From assembly GCA_949747515.1 (NCBI GenBank), contig CATKFO010000060.1, positions 1 through 61,257 on the forward strand: a stretch of DNA of 61,257 nucleotides. Direction: 5' to 3'. The stretch comes from an uncultured Eubacteriales bacterium (GTDB taxonomy: Bacteria > Bacillota > Clostridia > Oscillospirales > CAG-272). The translations under genes were made by a program, and so were the position numbers. The notes under the pieces were generated by a model. The model was not told where the DNA came from and did not search any database. It was given only the letters and a program-made list of their open reading frames with translations. Positions within the stretch are counted from its first letter, which is position 1. Every line of letters begins with the position of its first letter. Positions 43,617 through 52,289 of the stretch are shown one piece after another.

Positions 43617-44216
43617 ATGACAAACCGAATTATATCAGACGTTTCAGACTACATATTTGTTTCCGACAAGCCGGAAAAAGCAGACGCCATCTTCCTCCCC
43701 GGAGGTTCTCATCCCGAACAACCGGAATACGCCGCCGAACTGTACCGTAAAGGATACGCAAAGCTGCTTATTCCGTCCGGCGGAGTAAGCGTAAAACGCG
43801 ACTCGTGGCCTGGAGTTCGCTCAAAAGCTGATATATATAACGGCGATTACAAGACCGACTGCGAGTTTTTTACCGATGTATTTCTAAAAAACGGAGTTCC
43901 CGCCAACGCGATTATCGGAGAGAATAAATCCGGTCATACGCGCGACAACGCGTTCTTTTCAAGAAAGGCGACGGATGAAAAAGGAATTGATCTGAAAACC
44001 GCGTTAATCGTCTGCAAAGCCTTTCACGCCAGGCGCTGCCTTATGCTGTACCAAATGGCTTTTCCTGATGTGAAATTTATCGTATGTCCTGTAATTTGCT
44101 TAAATATTACGAAAGATAATTGGTATAAGACCGAGCAAGGCATTGACCGTGTTCTCGGCGAGCTCGCCCGATGCGGTAATCAGTTTGTCGGTGATATCAA
44201 GGAGTATTTGTTATGA
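43617..44216 (+). CDS. YdcF/SanA-like DUF218 protein
   Basis: The 199-residue protein matches the DUF218 family. The strands and motifs ADAIFLPGGSHPE, AKLLIPSGGVSVKR, a SGHTRDNAFFSRK helix and ALIVCKAFHARRCLMLY follow its order. Family members are thought to bind nucleotides or SAM or to act in envelope polymer metabolism, without a firm role. It lacks the N-terminal membrane helix of SanA, so it is cytosolic. It has a good AAAGGAG and overlaps the next gene in ATGA. Confidence 0.87.
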   Translation: MTNRIISDVSDYIFVSDKPEKADAIFLPGGSHPEQPEYAAELYRKGYAKLLIPSGGVSVKRDSWPGVRSKADIYNGDYKTDCEFFTDVFLKNGVPANAIIGENKSGHTRDNAFFSRKATDEKGIDLKTALIVCKAFHARRCLMLYQMAFPDVKFIVCPVICLNITKDNWYKTEQGIDRVLGELARCGNQFVGDIKEYLL

Positions 44217-44974
44217 CTCACTATATGAATTTAGTTCCGTCGGCATTTATAAAGATTGCAAACGGATATAAAACTATTGAACTTCGGCTCAATGATGAAA
44301 AGAGGAAACGTATACAGATAAACGACGCAATCATTTTTAATTGCGTCGGAAATTATGATATAATAATTGCTAAAGTAAAAGCGTTACATAGATTTGATGA
44401 TTTTAAAGCTCTTTATGAAAAACTACCCCTTGATAAATGCGGATATCCCGCTCAATTTCTTAATATATCAAATTACACAGATATGGAACGGTATTATTCA
44501 AAAGATCAGATTAAAAAAATTGGAGCTTTGGGGATTGAAATATATAATATTACGGCCATTTGCGATGTTAAAGAAAATATAATGGATACCGACATTATAA
44601 ATTTACTTTCACCGAGCGTTTATAATCCCACGACTGAACGACTGTTAAGCCGCGCAAAAACATATAAAGAAAGTAAAAAAACTTTGGTGTATACTTATTC
44701 AGAAAATGGAAAAAAACTCGGTATTATTGTTTTTGAAATTAATAACCAAGATTCGACAATCCTTGATATTGCAGTCAACCCCGAAAATCAATATACAGGA
44801 ATAGGAAGCAAACTTATTGATTTTGTTTTAGGTAAATTTAATATAAACAAAATAGTTGCTGAAACTGACGACGGCGCAGTAGGATTTTATAAAAATAACG
44901 GTTTTGTTATTACCGACATTAAAGTAAAATTTGATATTAAAAGATATACGTGCGTTAAGGAAAAACTAAAATGA
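44213..44974 (+). CDS. ASCH domain fused to a GNAT acetyltransferase
   Basis: Residues 1-112 form an ASCH domain (PUA-like, RNA- or nucleotide-binding) with the hallmark IANGYKTIELRLNDEKRKRI and the FDDFKALYEKLP helix. Residues 135-250 are a GNAT with TILDIAVNPENQYTGIGSKLI and GAVGFYKNNGF. The pair could acetylate an RNA-bound substrate such as a tRNA base; ASCH proteins include YqfB, which hydrolyses N4-acetylcytidine, so an acetyl-nucleoside link is attractive but unproven. The gene is markedly AT-rich compared with neighbours. It overlaps genes on both sides in ATGA. Confidence 0.82.
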   Translation: MTHYMNLVPSAFIKIANGYKTIELRLNDEKRKRIQINDAIIFNCVGNYDIIIAKVKALHRFDDFKALYEKLPLDKCGYPAQFLNISNYTDMERYYSKDQIKKIGALGIEIYNITAICDVKENIMDTDIINLLSPSVYNPTTERLLSRAKTYKESKKTLVYTYSENGKKLGIIVFEINNQDSTILDIAVNPENQYTGIGSKLIDFVLGKFNINKIVAETDDGAVGFYKNNGFVITDIKVKFDIKRYTCVKEKLK

Positions 44975-46168
44975 ACAAAATACTTCTGGTCGACGGAAGC
45001 AACCTGATGTTTCAAATGTTTTTCGGTATGCCGTCAAGAATTGTAAACGAACAAGGCAAAGCTATTCAGGGAACGCTCGGATTTGTAGGCGCATTGTTAA
45101 AAATCATACGTAAAGTAAAACCGACGCACATTGCCGTATTATTTGACGGAGAATACGAAAACGATCGTTCTGCTCTCGACACTAATTATAAGGCAAACCG
45201 AACAAATTACAGCGAAATGTCGGAGGAAGAAACCCCATTTTCGCAGATATATGACGTATACGCCGCGCTCGATTATCTCGGCATAAAGCATACGGAAACA
45301 ATCGATTGCGAAGCTGACGATTTAATCGCGGCTTACGCTCTCGCATACGGTAAAGAAAACGAGGTTATCGTCTCGTCGCTTGACAGCGATTTCTTTCAGC
45401 TCATAACAGATAGAGTGTCCGTGCTTAGATACCGAGGCGATAAGACTGTTATCATCGATTCCGATTACCTAAGCGAAAAATTTAATATTTTACCTTCGCA
45501 ATATGCTGATTTCAAGTCTCTGACGGGAGACGCGTCGGACAATATTAAAGACGCGGATAAGGTAGGCCCGAAAACGGCGACCTTGCTGCTCAACCAATTT
45601 GGGACCCTTGAAAATATAGTATCAATGCAGACGATATTAAAAAAGCGTCCATAAAAGAATCCATTATCAGAAACGCCGAAAAATTAAGAACAAATTATAA
45701 AATTATAAAGCTCAATAATTCGGCGACGCGCGGCGTACAGCTCTAGATTTAGTTAAATATCTGGGTTCTGTCGGACTAACATTCCATAAGGATAACGACG
45801 GTTATTGGAAAAACAAAATCTATTATCAGATAAAATGCGCGGACGAGCGCGTATGTTTCATTTCAATCAATAACCCCGACGAACCGGAAAATTTCTGGAC
45901 AATATGGTCTGACGACAGTTCCGCCTATGAAGACGAATCTATAAGCGACGAAATCAAAAACGCCGGCTGGAAGTATGTAGACCATTGCGCTAACTGCGGC
46001 TCATGCGGAGGAGGAAAACGGAAGGTTATTTTCGGCAAAAGCTTTGACCGAGTCTGCGGATGTACGTTCAGAATTGACAATCCAGATATGAAAGACCTCC
46101 ATTTTGTAAAAACAATGGTCGACCTGCGGGTAAAAGAAATATCTGAAAGGAAATCTGTCATAAAATGA
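44971..46168 (+). pseudogene. Frameshifted 5'-3' exonuclease with a cysteine-rich C-terminal domain
   Basis: The intact first part (to 45654) encodes a PolA-type 5'-3' exonuclease: ILLVDGSNLMFQMF at the start, DCEADDLIAAYA and VSSLDSDFFQLI as metal sites, and a helix-hairpin-helix SDNIKDADKVGPKTA. A one-base loss near 45624 shifts the frame; the second frame continues with ADDIKKASIKESIIRNAEKL. A second one-base shift near 45741 leads into LDLVKYLGSVGLTF and a C-terminal domain with CANCGSCGGGKRKVIFGKSF and CGCTFRIDNP. Restoring both bases gives 1200 nt, exactly 400 codons, ending in TGA at 46166-46168 that overlaps the next ATG. Real decay and sequencing error are both possible. Confidence 0.85.
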
Positions 46169-47535
46169 TCTATAGAATCGACGATCTTCCAAAAAGCAAA
46201 ACAAATCCCTTTACCGGGCGTGAATACGACGATACATGGCTAATATTGCGTTTGTCCGACAGCGAAGAATACCGTTATTTTGTTGGAAATCAAAACAATT
46301 CCGCCTACAATATTATTATCAGCAAGATTGTCCATAAAAAATGGAAATTTGCCGTAGGCGATTTTATTGGATACTGCAACGCGAACGGGCTAAACGGTAT
46401 TTTGGTAATTTCGCAAAAAGAGTATGACGAAACGCAAAAAGCTTATATCGGCCGCGCCTTTAATGAACCTGAACTTCGCGAATATGAAACATCCGTATTG
46501 ATACATAGCGCGCCTATGTCAGCTTGGAAGCAGATTCAGCGAGACGGTGCTCTGAAAAGCTTCAACAAGTTAAAATCTGAAGGATCGGCAGATGAATTTG
46601 CCGTCGGCGCAATGCTTGGAGACCCTCCCGAGTTTAGCGATTACATAATGTTTGGAGGCGGAATCGCCGGAGAAATTGTCGTGAATTCAAAACAGCGAGG
46701 AAAAATTATAATGGATCAAGACGCTGAATATCTGTCCGGCGCAAGACTGTATTTCGACGCCAAAAAAATGGCTCGGGACGGATTGCTTGTTCGAGACGGA
46801 GCGCACGTAAAGGTTAAGGATGAATTGCCTCTTGAGCCTTATCTGATTTGGTCCGCCGTTTGGGATAAGCTTGATATGGAAAGTCAAATTTCAACTCCAA
46901 AAACGTTTGCCGAAACGGCCGATCAACAATTTAGCGTCGTGTCGCATTATAATCAGCTCGCCGACGAGGACAACGATCCTGTTCACGATCCGAAGCCTCT
47001 GCGTGATTACATGGATAATTGGGACGGCCAGGACTTTATCGATAAAATGCGGCTTGATAAAGAAAAATCAGTCCTTGAAATAGGAGTCGGAACCGGGAGA
47101 CTGGCAACTCGAGTAGCTCCTATGTGCGGTGAATTCCGCGGTATTGACATTTCGCCGAAAACCGTCGAGCGCGCGAAAAGGAACCTTGCGGAACAAAAGA
47201 ACGCCGCTCTGATTTGCGGGAATTTTCTTTCCTACGAGTTCGGGCGCTCTTTTGACGCGATCTATTCATCGCTCACCTTCATGCATATTGAAAATAAGAA
47301 AAAAGCTATAAACAAGGCTGCCGCGTTACTAAATGACTCGGGCCTATTCGTTCTTTCGATAGATAAGAATCCAAGCGAATTCATAGATAACGGCTCTCGT
47401 AAAATTAAAATATATCCCGATTCTCCTGAAACGACGGCCGAATATATTAAAACGTCGAGACTTACTGTTTTGGAACAGTTTGACACTGAGTTTGCGACAG
47501 TATTTGTCGCAAGGAAAGGAAAAAACAATGTTTAA
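46165..47535 (+). CDS. Unknown N-terminal domain (ADP-ribosyltransferase-like?) fused to a SAM methyltransferase
   Basis: The last 170 of 456 residues are a class I methyltransferase with VLEIGVGTGRLATRVAP (303-319), FRGIDIS, and FDAIYSSLTFMHI. The first 260 residues are not assigned. A stretch with SVLIHSAPMSAWKQIQRDGALKS, then IMFGGGIAGEIVVNS, DAEYLSGARLYFD and VRDGAHVKVKDELPLEPYL, has the strand order and H-x-T/S, D-x-Y features that recall KptA/DarT-type ADP-ribosyltransferase folds; this is a weak structural guess. The start overlaps the frameshifted exonuclease gene in ATGA and the end overlaps the next gene by eight bases. Confidence 0.75.
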   Translation: MIYRIDDLPKSKTNPFTGREYDDTWLILRLSDSEEYRYFVGNQNNSAYNIIISKIVHKKWKFAVGDFIGYCNANGLNGILVISQKEYDETQKAYIGRAFNEPELREYETSVLIHSAPMSAWKQIQRDGALKSFNKLKSEGSADEFAVGAMLGDPPEFSDYIMFGGGIAGEIVVNSKQRGKIIMDQDAEYLSGARLYFDAKKMARDGLLVRDGAHVKVKDELPLEPYLIWSAVWDKLDMESQISTPKTFAETADQQFSVVSHYNQLADEDNDPVHDPKPLRDYMDNWDGQDFIDKMRLDKEKSVLEIGVGTGRLATRVAPMCGEFRGIDISPKTVERAKRNLAEQKNAALICGNFLSYEFGRSFDAIYSSLTFMHIENKKKAINKAAALLNDSGLFVLSIDKNPSEFIDNGSRKIKIYPDSPETTAEYIKTSRLTVLEQFDTEFATVFVARKGKNNV

Positions 47536-48193
47536 CATTGAAGTTTACATACCGAAATTGATAAGTCTGCTAAAGCAAGCATATGGAGAACGGCTGTTAT
47601 ACGTCGGTCTGCAAGGCAGCTATTTAAGAGGCGAAGCAACCGAAAGCAGCGATATAGATATAATGGTCGTAATCGACGACATTTCCATCAGGGATCTTGA
47701 CGAATATAAAAATATTATTAGCTCGCTTGAAAACTATGATAAATCCTGCGGTTTTATCTGCGGCAAAAAGGATCTGTTAAATTGGAATCCGCTTGAAATC
47801 TGCCACATTCTGAATACGACAAAGGATTATTATGGACGTCTTGCGGAGCTTACTCCAGAGTATTCCGAAAACGACCTGCGAAATTTTATAAAAATTAGTC
47901 TGAATAATCTCTATCATGAAATTTGCCATCGATATATCCATTCCTCAACGGAAAAGAATATTGAAAAGATTCCTTCTACATATAAGTCCGTGTTTTTCAT
48001 TTTGCAAAATATACGCTACTTGAACAGCGGAGCGTTTATCAATACCAAGAAAGAACTTTCAAACGCGTTATCCGGAAAAGATAAACTTGTATTGGATACG
48101 GCGATTTCTTTAGAAACCAGCGCCGAATTTGACTTTGACGAAGTATTCGCCTTGCTTTTTACATGGTGTCAGGAAACGATATCGAGATTCTGA
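47528..48193 (+). CDS. Nucleotidyltransferase domain protein
   Basis: From the ATG at 47528, with AAGGAA just upstream, the protein has 221 residues. The pol-beta-type motif is YVGLQGSYLRGEATESSDID near 22-41, with the two metal aspartates in SDIDIMVVID, and a third acidic residue expected in the following strand. The helical C-terminal half (FIKISLNNLYHEICHRYIH) resembles aminoglycoside or lincosamide nucleotidyltransferases. It overlaps the upstream methyltransferase fusion by eight bases. Confidence 0.85.
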   Translation: MFNIEVYIPKLISLLKQAYGERLLYVGLQGSYLRGEATESSDIDIMVVIDDISIRDLDEYKNIISSLENYDKSCGFICGKKDLLNWNPLEICHILNTTKDYYGRLAELTPEYSENDLRNFIKISLNNLYHEICHRYIHSSTEKNIEKIPSTYKSVFFILQNIRYLNSGAFINTKKELSNALSGKDKLVLDTAISLETSAEFDFDEVFALLFTWCQETISRF

Positions 48194-48295
48194 TACAAAG
48201 TGATTTTAAGAAAATTTACTTGAAAAATATTGATTATTGTATTTGAGAAAACGGCGAAAGCGAACGACGTCGGAAAAGAAAGGGAAAATAAACTA

Positions 48296-48847
48296 ATGAA
48301 ATTATTATTCATGATTGGAAACGCCGCCGTCGGTAAAATGACCGTCGGGCAGGAGCTTATGAAAATAACCGGATTGAGGTTATTTCACAACCACATGACT
48401 ATTGAACCTGTGATCGAGATATTTGGAGAGTACAATGGCCCAGCCATAAACAAGCTTCGCCAGGCAGTTTTTGAGGAATTCGCTAAAACCGACAATTACG
48501 GAATGATATTCACATATATGTGGGCGTTCGATCAAAAATCCGATTGGGATTATATCGAGTATGTAAAGAGCATCTTCGCGCCATACGGTACAGAATTCTA
48601 TTACGTAGAGCTTGTCGCTTCACGCGAGGTTCGTTTTGAAAGAAACGTTACTGAAAATCGTCTTGCCAATAAGGCAACAAAAAGAAATATCGAAGCGTCA
48701 TATCAAAATAACGTTAATCTAGATAAAAAATATCGCCTTGAAAGCATGGATGGCGAGATAACGTTTGAAAACTATATTAAGATCGACAATTCAAATCTTG
48801 CGCCGGATGCGGTTGCAAAAATGATCAAAGAGAGATTCAATTTATAA
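48296..48847 (+). CDS. P-loop kinase-like protein
   Basis: The 183-residue protein has a Walker A loop MIGNAAVGKMTVGQEL in which the usual Ser/Thr after the lysine is methionine followed by threonine (GKMT). Further motifs are LFHNHMTIEPV, FTYMWAFDQKSDW and YYVELVASREVRFERN, the latter similar to the nucleotide-kinase LID region with arginines. Related proteins are annotated as AAA or shikimate-kinase-like ATPases and their substrate is not known. I choose the ATG at 48296 after AAAGGGA; the frame is open for 22 codons further upstream. Confidence 0.8.
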   Translation: MKLLFMIGNAAVGKMTVGQELMKITGLRLFHNHMTIEPVIEIFGEYNGPAINKLRQAVFEEFAKTDNYGMIFTYMWAFDQKSDWDYIEYVKSIFAPYGTEFYYVELVASREVRFERNVTENRLANKATKRNIEASYQNNVNLDKKYRLESMDGEITFENYIKIDNSNLAPDAVAKMIKERFNL

Positions 48848-48892
48848 TCTAAGCGATAATATATGCTTAATCGAACATAAGGATGATAATGC

Positions 48893-49795
48893 ATGAAAAT
48901 TGACCGCCTGATTGGAATAATCACAACATTACAACAAAAAAAGAACGTTACGGCTCCTTATCTTGCTGAAAAGTTCGAGGTATCTCGTCGTACTATCAGC
49001 CGCGATATCGAGGACATATGCAAAGCCGGTATACCCATCGTCACTTCGCAAGGCGCAAACGGCGGCATTTCCATCATGGAAGGATTCACGATCGATACGA
49101 CTATATTTACTGAGAAAGAACTAACCTCTATTTTTACGGGACTTAAAACGCTGGACAGCGTTTCCAACTCTGCCGCCGCAGAAAATCTTGCTCAGAAAAT
49201 CGGCAATAACTCCGCGATCAAATTAGCGGATACTATGATTATTGACTTGGCGTCCTACTATAAAGACGACCTTGCCCCCAAACTAGAGACGATTAAGCAG
49301 GCGATCAGTGAAACGAAACGGATTGCGTTCCATTATTGCTACAACAAAGGCGAAGCGGACAAGCTGATCGATCCTTATCTGATCGTTTTCAAATGGTCGG
49401 ACTGGTATGTGTTTGGATTCTGTATGGAACGACGGGATTTTCGTATGTACAAGCTCAGACGCCTGTGGGACCTCCAGATAACGGACGAGACCTTCGACGT
49501 CATAGATATTCCAGAAGAGAAAAAGCAATTCGGTTTTAACATGACGGACGATTATATAATAACAGCCGTATACGATCCGTCTGTAAAATACAGATTGGTT
49601 GAAGAATACGGCCATACCTCGTTTACAGAGCTTGAAGACGGAAGGCTGTACGCTCAGTGGGGATTTACAAGCCAGAAAGGCGCGGTGGAGTGGTTCTTAA
49701 GTTTTGGAAACAAAGTTAAAATTCTCGATCCTCCGGAAATGATCGAGCTTATGAAATCTACGCTGGATTCTATAAAGAATTTATACGAATCATGA
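48893..49795 (+). CDS. WYL-domain transcriptional regulator
   Basis: The 300-residue protein has an N-terminal DeoR-like winged helix (YLAEKFEVSRRTISRDIEDI and a GGISI wing), then a WYL domain (about 138-230) with RIAFHYCYNKG, LIVFKWSDWYVFGFC (the W-Y-V variant) and FRMYKLRRL, and a C-terminal WCX-like extension. WYL domains bind small ligands or nucleic acids. The next gene, 140 nt downstream, is a GyrI-like drug-binding protein and is a plausible target. AAGGATG precedes the ATG. Confidence 0.92.
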   Translation: MKIDRLIGIITTLQQKKNVTAPYLAEKFEVSRRTISRDIEDICKAGIPIVTSQGANGGISIMEGFTIDTTIFTEKELTSIFTGLKTLDSVSNSAAAENLAQKIGNNSAIKLADTMIIDLASYYKDDLAPKLETIKQAISETKRIAFHYCYNKGEADKLIDPYLIVFKWSDWYVFGFCMERRDFRMYKLRRLWDLQITDETFDVIDIPEEKKQFGFNMTDDYIITAVYDPSVKYRLVEEYGHTSFTELEDGRLYAQWGFTSQKGAVEWFLSFGNKVKILDPPEMIELMKSTLDSIKNLYES

Positions 49796-49934
49796 CATAC
49801 AGTTGTCGTGTTTGAAATGGTATATTAAATTCAGACAATATTACTTATCAAGTTTTTGACATTTCACAGCGCCTATATCGACTTTCTAAAAACGTCTTTA
49901 CAAGAAATCAGGTATAATAATTAAGGGGATACAG

Positions 49935-50576
49935 ATGGCGTTCGACTATAAAAAAGAATACAAAGAATTTTATATGCCCCCGAAAAAACCGACCATCGTA
50001 ACAATACCGCCGATGAATTACATCGCGGTTAGAGGGAAAGGAGATCCAAACGACGATAACGGAGAATATAAAAACTCTATCGGTTTGCTATACTGCGTAG
50101 CCTTTACCATAAAAACGAGCTATAGAGGCGGCCGCAAAATAGACGGCTGCTTCGAATACGTAGTTCCCCCTCTCGAAGGGCTTTGGGATCAGGGCGGAAA
50201 AGAAGAAATAGATTATTCCCGAAAGGAGAAATTCAGTTTCATATCCCTTATTCGACTTCCGGACTTTGTAACGAGGGAAGATTTCGATTGGGCGGTAGAC
50301 GCAGCGTCTCGAAAAAAGAAGCTCGACTTCTCAAAGGTTGAGTTCCTCACCTACAATGAGGGCGAATGCGTACAGCGTATGCACGTCGGGTCATACGACG
50401 ACGAGCCTAGGGCGATCGCAGAAATGCACGAATACGCCTCTCGATACGGATACGCTCCAGACATAGCGGGCTCGCGCTATCACCACGAGATATATCTTTC
50501 CGATCCCAGAAGATGTAATATAAATAAGCTTAAAACGGTGGTTCGCCACCCAATAAAGAAAATACAGGAGGATTAA
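49935..50576 (+). CDS. GyrI-like small-molecule-binding protein
   Basis: The 213-residue protein is a stand-alone GyrI-like (SRPBCC-unrelated, SOUL-like) domain. The family signature MAFDYKKEYKEFYMPPKKP and IPPMNYIAVRGKGDPND opens the chain, with FEYVVPPLEGLWDQGG and MHVGSYDDEPRAIAEMHEYA in the middle and a YHHEIYLSDPRRCNINKLKT ending. These proteins bind drugs or cyclic peptides and buffer or hydrolyse them. AAGGGGA precedes the ATG, and the DUF3795 gene follows three bases later. It probably forms an operon with the DUF3795 pair. Confidence 0.9.
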   Translation: MAFDYKKEYKEFYMPPKKPTIVTIPPMNYIAVRGKGDPNDDNGEYKNSIGLLYCVAFTIKTSYRGGRKIDGCFEYVVPPLEGLWDQGGKEEIDYSRKEKFSFISLIRLPDFVTREDFDWAVDAASRKKKLDFSKVEFLTYNEGECVQRMHVGSYDDEPRAIAEMHEYASRYGYAPDIAGSRYHHEIYLSDPRRCNINKLKTVVRHPIKKIQED

Positions 50577-50578
50577 AA

Positions 50579-51043
50579 ATGAAAACAATATGCGGACTCG
50601 ACTGCAACGAATGTGAAGCAAGGGGAAGCGATTACTGCAAAGGAGGATGTGCGGAAACGAACGGTCGTCCTTACGGCGGTTCTTGCATGATCGCAGTATG
50701 CTGCGAAGACAAAAAATGCGAGAATTGCGGGAGATCATTTGAGGCGTCCTGCAAGTTGAAGGAACAGTTGATCGCTGAGTTCAACGCGCTCGGAATCGAG
50801 GATATGGAAGAGGTTAAAAATCTCAACGCACTCCACGGCGCATACATAAATGGACAGTACACGCTTCCCGGAGGACAGAAAATAAAATTCTGGGACGATG
50901 ACAGGGTATATCTCGGAAATCAGATCTGCAAAAAGAACAGCGACAGATTTTACGGCCTCACGGCTGACGAGAACTATCTTTTGGTATGCGAGTACGGCGA
51001 GGGTTACGACTCCGAGATCGTTGTTTACAAGAGATGGAGGTAA
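50579..51043 (+). CDS. DUF3795-type cysteine-rich protein
   Basis: The first 65 of 154 residues match DUF3795: ICGLDCNECEARGSDYCKGG opens the chain, and VCCEDKKCENCGRSFEASC follows, giving at least ten cysteines, suited to bind zinc or iron-sulfur. The other 90 residues are a small beta-rich domain (AYINGQYTLPGGQKIKFWDD, LLVCEYGEG). AGGAGG precedes the start. A second DUF3795 gene follows at once, so the two are tandem relatives. Confidence 0.82.
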   Translation: MKTICGLDCNECEARGSDYCKGGCAETNGRPYGGSCMIAVCCEDKKCENCGRSFEASCKLKEQLIAEFNALGIEDMEEVKNLNALHGAYINGQYTLPGGQKIKFWDDDRVYLGNQICKKNSDRFYGLTADENYLLVCEYGEGYDSEIVVYKRWR

Positions 51044-51047
51044 TAGT

Positions 51048-51323
51048 ATGATTGATTCAAGATGCGGACTTCACTGCACAGGATGCGAGTGGAAGGAAAC
51101 CTGCGGCTGCGGCGGGTGTATAGAGACAAACGGTCATCCATTCTACGGCGAGTGTCCCGTCGCGATATGCTGTCAGAGCAAAGGTTATAAACACTGCGGA
51201 GAATGTCCCGATATTCCATGCGAGCTATTGTATTCCTTTTCCTATTTAGATAAGGAGCATGGAGACAACCCGCCGGGTGCAAGGATAGAACAATGTAAAA
51301 TATGGGTTAAAAACAACACATAA
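51048..51323 (+). CDS. DUF3795-type cysteine-rich small protein
   Basis: From the ATG at 51048, with GGAGG eight bases upstream inside the end of the previous gene, the protein has 91 residues and is nearly all DUF3795: CGLHCTGCEWKETCGCGGC, then ECPVAICCQSKGYKHCGECP. It resembles the N-terminal part of the preceding gene and is a likely tandem duplicate. The cysteine count is 13 of 91. Confidence 0.82.
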   Translation: MIDSRCGLHCTGCEWKETCGCGGCIETNGHPFYGECPVAICCQSKGYKHCGECPDIPCELLYSFSYLDKEHGDNPPGARIEQCKIWVKNNT

Positions 51324-51344
51324 TTTTTTTCGAAATCTTAAACG

Positions 51345-51695
51345 ATGCAGGTATACGTAAAAGGAAGCAAAGAAGCGCTTAAACTCTATCAAAAGGCCTT
51401 CAACGGGGATATTTTATGCGAATTTCCGGATGATAACGGAGGTTATATGCATTCGGAACTGAGCGCATACGGACAGGTGATCGCTGTATCTGAAATTACA
51501 GAAGAAGTGAATCACGGAAATACGATGCAGTTTTGTTTTCACTTTGGCGAAGGCGGCGAAGCAAAAGTAAGAACAGCGTACGAAGCTCTGAAACAAGACG
51601 CTATTACGTGTTCGCCTATCGGGAAATGCGACTACAGTCCCTGTCAATTTTTTCTGACCGATAAATTCGGCGTATGCTGGTGCGTATTTAAATAG
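51345..51695 (+). CDS. VOC / PhnB-like glyoxalase-fold protein
   Basis: The 116-residue protein shows the PhnB-type signature KEALKLYQKAFNGDILCEFPDD, the AYGQVIAVSE strand and the C-terminal QFFLTDKFGVCWCVF. Members of this family include metalloenzymes and binding proteins; the function here is unknown. The ATG at 51345 has no ribosome binding site and the first strand seems shorter than usual, so the start is not certain. Confidence 0.82.
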   Translation: MQVYVKGSKEALKLYQKAFNGDILCEFPDDNGGYMHSELSAYGQVIAVSEITEEVNHGNTMQFCFHFGEGGEAKVRTAYEALKQDAITCSPIGKCDYSPCQFFLTDKFGVCWCVFK

Positions 51696-51716
51696 TAAAA
51701 ATCAATCGCATACTAT

Positions 51717-51752
51717 AGCGCCATTTTTGTCAAAATTAAAAATGGCGCTTTC
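51717..51752 (+). terminator. Intrinsic terminator
   Basis: A 12-bp perfect stem, AGCGCCATTTTT (51717-51728) and AAAAATGGCGCT (51738-51749), is followed by TTTC. It separates the WYL/GyrI/DUF3795/VOC group from the HIT group. Confidence 0.8.
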
Positions 51753-51833
51753 AATTATTACGTTTCTCCCAATAAAAAAATACCTTATACAAGAGGATAG
51801 GCTGAATTATGAAGAGTTAGAGGAAATAATAAT

Positions 51834-52289
51834 ATGAGCTGCAAAATGTGCGACAACATTTTAAATATACATAGCGATCCATATTTTATAATCGAACTTG
51901 AAACAGGATACGTATCCCTTGGATGGCGTCAGCGTTTTAAAGGATACACAGTGTTTATATGCAAGCGGCATGCAAGCGAGCTTCATGAATTGCCATGGGA
52001 TTTCAAGATAAAGTTTCTTGAGGAAATGTCTATCGTTGCGGAAGCAGTCTACAACTCTGTAATCCCCGATAAGCTAAACTATGAGCTTCTCGGCAACGGG
52101 ATTTCACATTTACATTGGCATATATACCCAAGGGTTGCAGGAGATACTCCTGAAAAAGGACCCGTGTGGCAGCTTCCAAAAGAACAACTTTTTGATGAAA
52201 AAACAATACCGTGCAGCAGCGAACGTATAGCGATGATCTCGCTGATCAAATCGGAAATAGAAAAACTGTTAAGCGGAGTAAAACGATAA
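51834..52289 (+). CDS. HIT family hydrolase
   Basis: The 151-residue histidine triad protein has the catalytic motif ISHLHWHIYPRV (His-x-His-x-His) near residues 91-102 and the early CKMCDNILNIHSDP, where CxxC may bind zinc. HIT proteins hydrolyse or transfer nucleotidyl groups. GAGGAA precedes the ATG. The gene overlaps the next in TAATG. Confidence 0.93.
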   Translation: MSCKMCDNILNIHSDPYFIIELETGYVSLGWRQRFKGYTVFICKRHASELHELPWDFKIKFLEEMSIVAEAVYNSVIPDKLNYELLGNGISHLHWHIYPRVAGDTPEKGPVWQLPKEQLFDEKTIPCSSERIAMISLIKSEIEKLLSGVKR

